Shown: positions 57,154-64,000 of the stretch, one piece after another
Layout: the number at the start of each line of letters is the position of its first letter
How positions within the stretch are numbered: position 1 is the stretch's first letter
DNA from: an uncultured Oscillospiraceae bacterium
GTDB lineage: Bacteria; Bacillota; Clostridia; Oscillospirales; Ruminococcaceae
DNA length: 64,000 bases
Direction: 5' to 3'
NCBI GenBank assembly: GCA_910584715.1
Contig: CAJUAN010000012.1
Location: 1-64,000 of the forward strand
Translations under genes and position numbers: made by a program
Notes under the pieces: generated by a model
The model's database searches: none
Told to the model about the DNA's origin: nothing
Seen by the model: the letters and a program-made list of their open reading frames with translations, nothing else

Positions 57154-57513
57154 ATGGTAAAGCAGATCAACAGAAAGGCTGCAAGAGCCAAGAGACAGAT
57201 CCGCGTTCGTTCAAAGATCAGCGGCACGGCTGAGTGCCCCAGACTGAACGTTTTCCGCAGCGCTAAGAACATTTACGCTCAGATAATCGACGATACCGCA
57301 GGAGTTACCCTCTGCGCGGCTTCCTCTAAGGAAAAGGGCTTCGACGGCAACGGCGGAAACAAGGAGGGTGCTTTCAAGGTAGGCAAGATGATCGCCGAGA
57401 AGGCTGCCGCCAAGGGCATAAAGGACGTTGTTTTCGACAGAGCCGGATACCTTTATCACGGCAGAGTCGCAGAGCTTGCAAACGGCGCAAGAGAGGGCGG
57501 TCTGAACTTCTAA
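57154..57513 (+). CDS. rplR: Ribosomal protein L18
   Basis: 5S rRNA-binding protein. The 119 residues show ARAKRQIRVRSKISGTAECP, RLNVFRSAKNIYAQIIDD and the end FDRAGYLYHGRVAELANGAR. AAAAGGAG precedes the ATG. Confidence 0.97.
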   Translation: MVKQINRKAARAKRQIRVRSKISGTAECPRLNVFRSAKNIYAQIIDDTAGVTLCAASSKEKGFDGNGGNKEGAFKVGKMIAEKAAAKGIKDVVFDRAGYLYHGRVAELANGAREGGLNF

Positions 57514-57742
57514 GCAGGGAGCCTGCACTGGCAAGCCCCTTGCGGGCAGATAATGCTTATAGGGTAAGCTGCGTTAATAAGGACTTGTCAAGTCTTTGAA
57601 GATGTAAAAGACCCAATTTATAAAAACCGGCAGTCCGGACGGCCGTGGAGCGGAGCGTTTCTTGTCTCTTGCTTCTTGAATTCTTAAAATGGAACGTCCG
57701 GCAGATCACCGAACAGATAACTCTAATAAGGAGGTAATACTT

Positions 57743-58252
57743 TTGGCAAACGCTACTAAGATAGACGCTTCTGCTATGGAGCTTACGGAAAAAGTCGTTG
57801 CGATCAACAGAGTTTCCAAGACCGTTAAGGGCGGACGTATTTTCAAATTTGCCGCTCTCGTGGTTGTGGGAGACGGAAACGGCACTGTAGGCTTCGGTAT
57901 GGGCAAATCGGGAGAAGTTCCCGACGCTATCCGCAAGGGTATCGAGGACGCTAAGAAAAATCTGATCAAGGTATCCCTCAGGGGTTCCACAATCCCTCAC
58001 GAGATAATCGGCGCATTCGGCGCAGGCAGGGTTCTTATGAAGCCCGCCGCTCCCGGTACCGGCGTTATCGCAGGCGGTCCCGTTCGTGCCGTTATCGAAA
58101 TGGCGGGAATCAAGGACATCAGAACAAAATCCCTGCGTTCCAATAACGCGTGCAACGTGGTAAGAGCTACCATAAACGGTCTTGCTCAGTGCCGCAGCGC
58201 TAAGGAAGTCGCTGAGATCAGAGGCAAATCCGTCAAGGAAATTTTAGGTTAA
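57743..58252 (+). CDS. rpsE: Ribosomal protein S5
   Basis: Small-subunit protein important for decoding fidelity and mRNA entry. Its 169 residues show KVVAINRVSKTVKGGRIFKF, AALVVVGDGNGTVGFGMGKS and PAAPGTGVIAGGPVRAVIE. Translation starts at TTG 57743: AAGGAGGTAA lies six bases upstream and the length then fits the family. The 230-bp gap after rplR has only pyrimidine-rich, repeat-like DNA. Confidence 0.96.
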   Translation: MANATKIDASAMELTEKVVAINRVSKTVKGGRIFKFAALVVVGDGNGTVGFGMGKSGEVPDAIRKGIEDAKKNLIKVSLRGSTIPHEIIGAFGAGRVLMKPAAPGTGVIAGGPVRAVIEMAGIKDIRTKSLRSNNACNVVRATINGLAQCRSAKEVAEIRGKSVKEILG

Positions 58253-58265
58253 GGAGGATAAGGAC

Positions 58266-58442
58266 ATGGCTATTAAAATCAAGCTTGTCAGAAGCCTTAA
58301 CAGCGTTAAAAAGGATCAGGCTGCAACAGCTCATTCACTGGGACTCCGCAAGATAGGAGACGTTACCGAGCAGCCCGACAACGACGCTACAAAGGGCAAG
58401 ATCCACAAGATCGCCCATCTCGTAGAGGCCACCAAGGCATAA
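58266..58442 (+). CDS. rpmD: Ribosomal protein L30
   Basis: A 58-residue large-subunit protein: MAIKIKLVRSLNSVKKDQAA, then TAHSLGLRKIGDVTEQPDN and IHKIAHLVEATKA. AAGGAGGATAAGG precedes ATG 58266. Position between rpsE and rplO is the universal one; the gene is below the size limit of many callers. Confidence 0.96.
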   Translation: MAIKIKLVRSLNSVKKDQAATAHSLGLRKIGDVTEQPDNDATKGKIHKIAHLVEATKA

Positions 58443-58467
58443 ATTACGCAAGGAGGTGCGAAAGCTA

Positions 58468-58908
58468 ATGAAAATTCACGAATTATCCCCCGCCGCGGGC
58501 TCCGTCAAGGACGTTAAGCGCGTGGGCAGAGGTCACGGCTCGGGCAACGGCAAGACTGCCGGCAAGGGTCATAAAGGTCAGAACGCGCGCTCCGGCGGCG
58601 GCGTAAGACCCGGCTTCGAGGGCGGTCAGATGCCTCTCGCAAGACGTATCCCCAAGAGAGGTTTCAATAACATTTTCGCAGAAAAAATGACGGTTATAAA
58701 CGTTTCCGACCTTGCGAAGTTCAAGGAAGGCACCGTTGTTGATACCGATATGCTCAAGGCTGCCGGTATCATTAAAAAAGCCGATAACGGCGTTAAGATT
58801 CTCGGTAAGGGCGAGCTGAATGTTAAGCTTACCGTACAGGCTGCCGCTTTCTCTGAGTCGGCAAAGGAAAAAATCGAGAAGGCAGGCGGGAAGGCTGAGG
58901 TGATGTAA
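58468..58908 (+). CDS. rplO: Ribosomal protein L15
   Basis: Late-assembly large-subunit protein. The 146 residues show MKIHELSPAAGSVKDVKRVG, RGHGSGNGKTAGKGHKGQNA and RSGGGVRPGFEGGQMPLARR. ATG 58468 with AGGAGGTG ten bases upstream is preferred over a GTG four codons earlier, inside the site. Confidence 0.97.
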   Translation: MKIHELSPAAGSVKDVKRVGRGHGSGNGKTAGKGHKGQNARSGGGVRPGFEGGQMPLARRIPKRGFNNIFAEKMTVINVSDLAKFKEGTVVDTDMLKAAGIIKKADNGVKILGKGELNVKLTVQAAAFSESAKEKIEKAGGKAEVM

Positions 58909-58909
58909 T

Positions 58910-60217
58910 GTGTTTAAGACTTTCAGAAATGCCTGGAAGGTTCCTGAGTTAAGGAATAAGATCCTTTACACATTACTCGCTATCCTCATATTCAGGATCG
59001 GCTGTCACGTGCCCGTTCCGTTTATGGATCCGGAGGCTGTGCAGAGTATGTTTGCCGAGGGTAATTTCCTCAGCTATATGAACATTCTCTCCGGCGGCGC
59101 TCTTTCGCAGGGTACGCTGTTTTCACTGTCGATCCAGCCGTATATCAACGCTTCGATCATCGTTCAGCTTCTGACCTACGCTCTCCCCCCGCTGGAAAAC
59201 CTTCAGAAAGAGGGCGAGTCGGGAAGAAAGAAGCTTCAGAGGATCACAAGCTTTGTTTCGCTCGGTATCGCTCTTGTAATGGCTTACGCCTACTACCTGA
59301 CGCTCAGGAACAACCACGCGCTCAACTATACGAGCGGCTTTGCCGGAGTATTCACCGGCACGGTAATAGTTCTTGCGTTCGCGGCGGGAGCAAGCCTTGT
59401 GGTATGGCTCGGCAACAGGGTCAACGAAAAGGGCATCGGCAACGGTATTTCAATAATACTGTTCGCGGGTATCGTTTCGAGAGGTCCTGGAGCTATCATC
59501 AATATGTTTATCAACGCCAACGAAAACAAGCACCTGTATATCGTAATACCTTTCGTGCTGCTTGTGTTTGTGGCTATGATCGGCTTTATCGTTTTCATGA
59601 ACGAATCGGAAAGACGTATTCCTATCCAGTACGCAAAGCGCGTAGTGGGCAGAAAACAGTACGGGGGACAGAACACCCATATCCCTATCAAGATTGCAAT
59701 GAGCGGCGTTATGCCTATCATCTTCGCAATGGCGATCATGTCGCTGCCGTCCACGCTGTCGATGTTTATCGATCCCGCCAAAACAGCAAACCCCGACGGG
59801 TTCTGGCACAAGTTCTATGTGGGATTCCTCAATTTCTTCAGCTATCAGAGTCCTTGGTATGCGATACTTTATTTCCTGCTGATAATCGCATTCAACTATT
59901 TTTACGTTTCGATGCAGTATAATCCCATCGAGATCGCCAATAATCTCCGTCAGAACAACGGCGGCATACCGGGTATACGTCCCGGAAAGCCGACCAGCGA
60001 TTATATCCAGAGAGTTCTGGGCAAGATCACACTGGTGGGCGCTTTCTTCCTCGGCGTTATTGCAATACTGCCTATATTCACAAGCCTTGCTATCAAGGGT
60101 CTGAATATCTCAATGGGCGGTACGTCAATACTGATCGTTGTAAGCGTCGTTCTGGAGACTGTAAGAACGCTGGAATCCCAGATGATGATGAGACACCACA
60201 AGGGATTCTTAGAATAG
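58910..60217 (+). CDS. secY: Protein translocase subunit SecY
   Basis: Central channel of the Sec translocon in the cytoplasmic membrane. The 435-residue protein has ten predicted membrane segments; key text includes YINASIIVQLLTYALPPLEN, the EKGIGNGISIILFAGIV cytosolic loop, RRIPIQYAKRVVGRKQYGGQ and PGIRPGKPTSDYIQRVLGKI. It starts at GTG 58910, one base after the rplO stop, with GAGGTGA as site. Confidence 0.98.
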   Translation: MFKTFRNAWKVPELRNKILYTLLAILIFRIGCHVPVPFMDPEAVQSMFAEGNFLSYMNILSGGALSQGTLFSLSIQPYINASIIVQLLTYALPPLENLQKEGESGRKKLQRITSFVSLGIALVMAYAYYLTLRNNHALNYTSGFAGVFTGTVIVLAFAAGASLVVWLGNRVNEKGIGNGISIILFAGIVSRGPGAIINMFINANENKHLYIVIPFVLLVFVAMIGFIVFMNESERRIPIQYAKRVVGRKQYGGQNTHIPIKIAMSGVMPIIFAMAIMSLPSTLSMFIDPAKTANPDGFWHKFYVGFLNFFSYQSPWYAILYFLLIIAFNYFYVSMQYNPIEIANNLRQNNGGIPGIRPGKPTSDYIQRVLGKITLVGAFFLGVIAILPIFTSLAIKGLNISMGGTSILIVVSVVLETVRTLESQMMMRHHKGFLE

Positions 60218-60223
60218 TGATTT

Positions 60224-60278
60224 CGTAGGGGACGGGTTGCCCGTCCCAAGGGCAGGCGGATCCTGCTCCTGCAAAAAA
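60224..60278. repeat. GGGGACGGG palindromic repeat between secY and adk
   Basis: CGTAGGGGACGGGTTGCCCG, then TCCCAAGGGCAGGCGGATCC and TGCTCCTGCAAAAAATT. It is a member of the same palindrome family as 23563 and 27230, here placed inside the ribosomal protein operon. Confidence 0.7.
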
Positions 60279-60302
60279 TTAATTTCTAAGAGGAGGATAA
60301 AT

Positions 60303-60935
60303 ATGAACCTGATTTTATTGGGCGCTCCGGGCGCAGGAAAAGGCACACAGGCGGAGGTCATCAGCGAAAAGCTGGGCATACCTCAGATATCCACGGGTAA
60401 TATTCTCCGCGAGGCGGTAAAGAACGGTACGGAAATGGGCGTTAAGGCAAAGGGCTTTATGGAAAGCGGCGCTCTCGTTCCCGACGAAGTGGTTATCGGT
60501 ATCCTCAAGGACAGGATCGCCGAGGACGACTGCAAGAACGGCTTCATTCTTGACGGATTCCCCAGAACTGTTCCCCAGGCAGAGGCTCTGGAGAGCATGG
60601 GCGTTAACATCGACAAGGTAATTTCTCTGGAAGTTGCCGACGAGACTATACAGGGACGTCTTTCGGGAAGAAGAGTCTGCGAAAAGTGCGGCGCTTCCTA
60701 CCATGTGGAGTTTAACCCTCCCAAGACCGAGGGCGTTTGCGACAAGTGCGGCGGCGCTGCCGTTCAGCGTAAGGACGACGCTCCCGAGACCGTTATCGAA
60801 AGACTCCGCACCTACCATGAGCAGACCGCTCCGCTGGTTGATTTCTACGGCGGCAAGGGCAAGCTGGTCAAGGTAGAGGGTCAGAGCGAGGTAAAGGCTA
60901 CTTCGGAGCTTGTGCTTAAGGCAGTAAACTCCTGA
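60303..60935 (+). CDS. adk: Adenylate kinase with zinc LID
   Basis: Balances ATP, ADP and AMP. The 210 residues show the P-loop GAPGAGKGTQ (7-16), LDGFPRTVPQAEALE, and a LID domain with CEKC and CDKC pairs (VCEKCGASYHVEF, GVCDKCGGAAV), the zinc form common in Gram-positives. ATG 60303 follows GAGGAGGATAA; a longer reading would run into the palindrome. Its place between secY and map is typical. Confidence 0.97.
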   Translation: MNLILLGAPGAGKGTQAEVISEKLGIPQISTGNILREAVKNGTEMGVKAKGFMESGALVPDEVVIGILKDRIAEDDCKNGFILDGFPRTVPQAEALESMGVNIDKVISLEVADETIQGRLSGRRVCEKCGASYHVEFNPPKTEGVCDKCGGAAVQRKDDAPETVIERLRTYHEQTAPLVDFYGGKGKLVKVEGQSEVKATSELVLKAVNS

Positions 60936-60952
60936 AAAGAAGCGAGACTATA

Positions 60953-61708
60953 ATGATAAGTGTAAAATCGAAATCCGAGCTGGAGAAGATGCGCAGGATA
61001 TGCACAGTGACCGCTAACGCGCTTCACTTCGGCGGACAGTCAATAAGAGACGGAATGACGACTCACGAGCTTGACAAAATCATTCACGACTATATAGTTC
61101 AGCACGGCGCAAACCCATGCCTTGTGGGATACGCGGGCTTTCCCGCATCGTCCTGCATAAGTATAAACGACCAGCTGATCCACGGTATTCCCTCCAAAAA
61201 GGTAAGGATAAAAGAAGGCGATATCGTAAGCGTGGACGTAAGCGCCGAAATGGACGGCTTTCACGGGGACACGGCATTCACCTTTGCCTGCGGGAAAATT
61301 TCCAAAGAGGCGGAGCAGCTGCTGAAGGTCACTAACGAAAGTCTCTATAAAGGCATCGAACAGGCGGTGCCGGGCAACAGGATAGGCGACATCGGGCACG
61401 CGGTGGAGGAATACTGCACTGCTTACGGCTACAGCGTATGCAAAAAATATATCGGTCACGGAATCGGACGAAAGCTTCATGAGGATCCCGAGGTGCCGAA
61501 TTACGGCAAGTCGGGGCACGGTCCGAGGATCGTGGCGGGCATGACCTTCTGCATAGAACCCATGATCAACGCGGTAGGCGAGGACGTAAGGGTCCTTCCC
61601 GACGGCTGGACCGTGGTGACGAAATCGGGTTCTCTTGCCGCTCATTTCGAGCATACGGTGGCAATTACTCCCGACGGACCGGTCATACTGACCAAACCGA
61701 CTCTCTAA
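60953..61708 (+). CDS. map: Type I methionine aminopeptidase
   Basis: Removes the N-terminal Met from new proteins. The 251 residues show the metal ligands in SVDVSAEMDGFHGDTAFTF, GHGIGRKLHEDPEVPNYG, FCIEPMIN and FEHTVAIT. No extra SH3 or zinc-finger N-terminus. It starts 17 bp after adk. Confidence 0.96.
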   Translation: MISVKSKSELEKMRRICTVTANALHFGGQSIRDGMTTHELDKIIHDYIVQHGANPCLVGYAGFPASSCISINDQLIHGIPSKKVRIKEGDIVSVDVSAEMDGFHGDTAFTFACGKISKEAEQLLKVTNESLYKGIEQAVPGNRIGDIGHAVEEYCTAYGYSVCKKYIGHGIGRKLHEDPEVPNYGKSGHGPRIVAGMTFCIEPMINAVGEDVRVLPDGWTVVTKSGSLAAHFEHTVAITPDGPVILTKPTL

Positions 61709-61738
61709 AGAGCGGGAAATGTTATCGGGAGGTATTCT

Positions 61739-62014
61739 GTGGAAATTAGACCCGGAAGTGTGGTAAGGTCTTTAGCGGGCAGAGACAAGGGCGGCTTTAT
61801 GGTCGTGGTCTCGGCGGCGGAGGGATACGTTTTTCTGGCGGACGGCAAGGAGCGGAAGCTCGGATCCCCGAAAAAGAAAAACGTTAAGCACATCGCCCCC
61901 ACAAAAACCGTTATAGATCTGCGCGATCTGACAGACAGAGGGCTGAGGGCCGCTGTCCGCGGATTTACGGACGGTGCGCCGGACGACGCTCCCGTCGAAA
62001 TATCGAACCCATAA
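61739..62014 (+). CDS. KOW-domain RNA-binding protein (L14e-like)
   Basis: A 91-residue protein with an N-terminal KOW motif (IRPGSVVRSLAGRDKGGFMVV) and a basic centre (GKERKLGSPKKKNVKHI), like the small L14e/KOW proteins encoded between map and infA in many Clostridia. Probably binds rRNA; function not established. Translation starts at GTG 61739 behind GGAGGTATT. Confidence 0.84.
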   Translation: MEIRPGSVVRSLAGRDKGGFMVVVSAAEGYVFLADGKERKLGSPKKKNVKHIAPTKTVIDLRDLTDRGLRAAVRGFTDGAPDDAPVEISNP

Positions 62015-62026
62015 GGAGGCATTTGC

Positions 62027-62245
62027 TTGTCTAAGGAAGATGTTATCGAAATTGAGGGCACAGTCATTGAAGCTCTGCCTAACGCAATGTTCCAGGTGGA
62101 ACTTGCAAACGGACACAAGATTCTCGCCCACGTTTCGGGCAAGCTCAGAATGAACTATATCAGGATCGTTCCGGGCGACAAGGTCACGGTGGAGATGTCC
62201 CCCTACGACCTGTCCAAGGGCAGGATCACCTGGAGAGCAAAATAA
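62027..62245 (+). CDS. infA: Translation initiation factor IF-1
   Basis: Binds the 30S A site during initiation. The 72 residues have the OB-fold text IEIEGTVIEALPNAMFQVEL, HVSGKLRMNYIRIVPGDKV and EMSPYDLSKGRITWR. It starts at TTG 62027 with AAGGAGGCA upstream; a rare start codon on an abundant factor. Confidence 0.96.
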   Translation: MSKEDVIEIEGTVIEALPNAMFQVELANGHKILAHVSGKLRMNYIRIVPGDKVTVEMSPYDLSKGRITWRAK

Positions 62246-62282
62246 AAGTAAGTTTTTCTAAGTTACAAAGGAGGTATTCAAC

Positions 62283-62396
62283 ATGAAAGTAAGACCTTCG
62301 GTTAAACCTATCTGCGAGAAGTGCAAGGTTATCAAGAGAAAAGGCAAAGTCATGATCATCTGCGAAAACCCCAAGCACAAGCAGCGTCAGGGCTGA
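62283..62396 (+). CDS. rpmJ: Ribosomal protein L36, zinc type
   Basis: A 37-residue protein: MKVRPSVKPICEKCKVIKRK, then GKVMIICENPKHKQRQG. Zinc ligands Cys11, Cys14, Cys27 and His32 are all present. AAAGGAGGTA precedes ATG 62283. Position between infA and rpsM is conserved; it is easily missed by size cut-offs. Confidence 0.97.
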   Translation: MKVRPSVKPICEKCKVIKRKGKVMIICENPKHKQRQG

Positions 62397-62567
62397 GGCG
62401 GGTGCGTTCGCAGAGCATTGACAAAAAGGGACGTGAAACGTCCAAGCTTATTACCTCTAACCTCTGAATCTCTTCCGTGAGCAGAAGAGGCGCGAGCGTA
62501 CTAAAGACACTCAAGAACAGGTAAAGTCAAAAATCAAAAGCAATTCTAATACGGAGGTGTATTGTAA

Positions 62568-62936
62568 ATGGCACGTATTGCCGGCGTTGACCTGCCGAAG
62601 AACAAGAGAGTCGAGATCGGCCTCACTTATATCTACGGCATCGGACGCAAGTCCGCAGAAACCATCCTCGCAAACACAGGCGTAAATCCCGACACGAGAG
62701 TTAAGGATCTCACCGAGGACGACGTGGCTAAGCTTCGTGAATATATCGATCACAACATCATGGTTGAGGGCGACCTGAGAAGAAACGTTGCTCTTAATAT
62801 CAAGAGACTGGTTGAGATCGGCTGCTACAGAGGCGTCCGTCACAGAAAGGGTCTCCCCGTAAGAGGTCAGAGAACCAAGACTAACGCAAGAACCCGCAAG
62901 GGTCCCGTTAAGACTATCGCTAACAAGAAAAAGTAA
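62568..62936 (+). CDS. rpsM: Ribosomal protein S13
   Basis: Small-subunit head protein forming bridge B1. The 122 residues show MARIAGVDLPKNKRVEIGLT, YIYGIGRKSAETILANTGV and a basic C-terminus RGQRTKTNARTRKGPVKT. GGAGGTGT lies before the start. The 170-bp gap after rpmJ has a CCTCTAA tract (62449-62475) and a GGACGT/ACGTCC hairpin. Confidence 0.97.
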   Translation: MARIAGVDLPKNKRVEIGLTYIYGIGRKSAETILANTGVNPDTRVKDLTEDDVAKLREYIDHNIMVEGDLRRNVALNIKRLVEIGCYRGVRHRKGLPVRGQRTKTNARTRKGPVKTIANKKK

Positions 62937-62951
62937 GGAGGGACTAATCAA

Positions 62952-63353
62952 ATGGCTCAGGTCAAAGGTAAAAAGACAGTTATCAAGAGACGCCGCGAGC
63001 GCAAGAACATTGAAAATGGAGCTGTTCATATTCAGTCCACTTTCAACAACACGATCGTGACTATCACAGATACTCAGGGCAACGCGATCTCATGGGCTTC
63101 CGCAGGCGGACTCGGCTTCAGAGGCTCCAAGAAATCCACGCCTTTCGCAGCTCAGACTGCCGCTGAAACAGCCGCCAAGGCTGCTATGGAGCATGGTCTC
63201 AAAACCGTTGAGGTTTACGTTAAGGGACCCGGCGCAGGACGCGAGGCTGCTATCAGAGCTCTCCAGACAGTAGGTCTCGAGGTAAAGCTCATTAAGGATG
63301 TTACTCCTATTCCCCACAACGGATGCCGTCCTCCCAAGAGAAGACGCGTCTAA
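62952..63353 (+). CDS. rpsK: Ribosomal protein S11
   Basis: Platform protein near the E-site mRNA. The 133 residues show IQSTFNNTIVTITDTQGNAI, SWASAGGLGFRGSKKSTPFA and DVTPIPHNGCRPPKRRRV. AAGGAGGGAC precedes the ATG, 15 bp after rpsM. Confidence 0.97.
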   Translation: MAQVKGKKTVIKRRRERKNIENGAVHIQSTFNNTIVTITDTQGNAISWASAGGLGFRGSKKSTPFAAQTAAETAAKAAMEHGLKTVEVYVKGPGAGREAAIRALQTVGLEVKLIKDVTPIPHNGCRPPKRRRV

Positions 63354-63375
63354 TTTACAGGAGGTGTTATTGTAA

Positions 63376-63972
63376 ATGGCAGTAAATAAAGAACCTATCC
63401 TCAAAAGGTGCAGATATCTGGGCATAAGCCCTATGGTTATGGGTATTTCCAAGGAGTCCAACAGAAATCCCGGAGCCAACAACAGAAAGAAGCTCTCCGA
63501 ATACGGTATGCAGCTGAAGGAAAAGCAGAAGCTGAAGTTCATCTACGGCGTTCTGGAAAAGCCTTTTGAGCACTACTTTGAAATTGCCGAGAAAATGGAA
63601 GGCAAGACCGGTGACAACCTTATCACCATTCTCGAATCCAGACTCGACAACATCGTTTACAGAATGGGTCTTTCCCTCACAAGACGCGAGGCGAGACAGC
63701 TTGTTACTCACAGGCACTTTACAGTAAACGGCAAGCGCGTTAATATTCCGTCCTACAGAGTTAAGGTGGGAGACGTTATCGCTCTCTACGAGGGCAGCCG
63801 CAGCAGCGAAAAGTTCAAGGCTGTCGTTGAGCAGACCGCCGGCAGAGTAGTTCCTCTCTGGCTTGAACCCAACAAGGCTGACTTTGCCGCTAAGGTGGTA
63901 CGTATGCCCGTTCCCGAGGATCTGGACTACGAGACTCAGACTCACCTTATTGTCGAGCTGTACTCCAAGTAA
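63376..63972 (+). CDS. rpsD: Ribosomal protein S4
   Basis: Primary 16S-binding assembly protein. The 198 residues start MAVNKEPILKRCRYLGISPM, with only one N-terminal Cys (no zinc cluster), and have the S4 domain RLDNIVYRMGLSLTRREARQ, VTHRHFTVNGKRVNIPSYR. GGAGGTGT precedes the ATG. rpoA and rplQ would be expected just beyond the window. Confidence 0.97.
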   Translation: MAVNKEPILKRCRYLGISPMVMGISKESNRNPGANNRKKLSEYGMQLKEKQKLKFIYGVLEKPFEHYFEIAEKMEGKTGDNLITILESRLDNIVYRMGLSLTRREARQLVTHRHFTVNGKRVNIPSYRVKVGDVIALYEGSRSSEKFKAVVEQTAGRVVPLWLEPNKADFAAKVVRMPVPEDLDYETQTHLIVELYSK

Positions 63973-64000
63973 TAGGCAGAATACGTTATCCGCAATTCGT

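Overview
The window reads as chromosomal DNA of a low-to-moderate GC, sporulation-lineage Firmicute, most likely a gut or rumen Oscillospirales (Ruminococcus-like) bacterium. Support comes from the B. subtilis-like gene orders (glmU-prs-pth-mfd; yaaL-bofA; S10-spc-alpha with adk, map, a KOW protein and infA between secY and rpsM), a zinc-type S14, pyruvate phosphate dikinase, a type 3 ProRS, a cytosolic GH94 cellobiose phosphorylase, and canonical sigma-A promoters (TTGACA-17-TATAAT). No rRNA, tRNA, CRISPR array, phage module or intact insertion sequence was recognised. Species cannot be fixed from the sequence alone.

Layout. 1-6 kb: mntP with a yybP-ykoY manganese riboswitch, a flavin reductase, HAD-mnmA, and an operon ending in yaaL-bofA that begins with three unrecognised small proteins. 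6-12 kb: repeat DNA, a secreted SGNH lipoprotein, cellobiose phosphorylase, an SdpR/SdpI-like pair and a second flavin reductase. 12-18 kb: AraC regulator divergent from an MFS transporter and a DUF1349 protein, a SLOG protein, a decaying tandem RHH/XRE cassette, an HD hydrolase and a Cys/Pro/His-rich protein. 18-29 kb (minus strand): soluble PocR-chemoreceptor with a YjfB-like protein, then glmU, an M1-like peptidase, prs, pth and mfd, interrupted by palindromic repeats. 29-38 kb: ppdK, a kinase-like protein, an amidohydrolase, then a 1.7-kb cluster of four convergent small-RNA units, and a lone class I fumarase alpha subunit. 38-48 kb: M23 peptidase with a WalR-like box, small cell-surface proteins, an RsuA-type pseudouridine synthase, an MsmX/UgpC-type ATPase, proS, an RHH protein and an XRE membrane regulator. 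48-64 kb: the S10-spc-alpha ribosomal operon from rpsJ to rpsD, with an attenuator-like leader.

The most unusual region is 34.49-36.21 kb. Two tandem RHH genes are each followed by the same convergent module: a perfect minus-strand promoter driving a roughly 75-nt RNA that terminates across the gene's stop codon. Immediately after lie two tandem modules that look like par/Fst type I toxin-antitoxin systems: 34- and 36-residue hydrophobic peptides on the minus strand, a convergent plus-strand RNA, a shared bidirectional terminator, and in each module a private 35-40-nt repeat that makes the RNA complementary to its own toxin start region.

A second theme is abundant non-coding repeat DNA: foldback elements of about 330 and 490 bp, 100-bp hairpin elements, GGGGACGGG palindromes, a family ending in AAACAAAAATTTAT, GTATC/GGGGGC repeats inside the ribosomal operon, and CCTCTAA-like pyrimidine tracts just before many ribosome binding sites. 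All coordinates and motifs were read by eye; no homology search or folding program was run.
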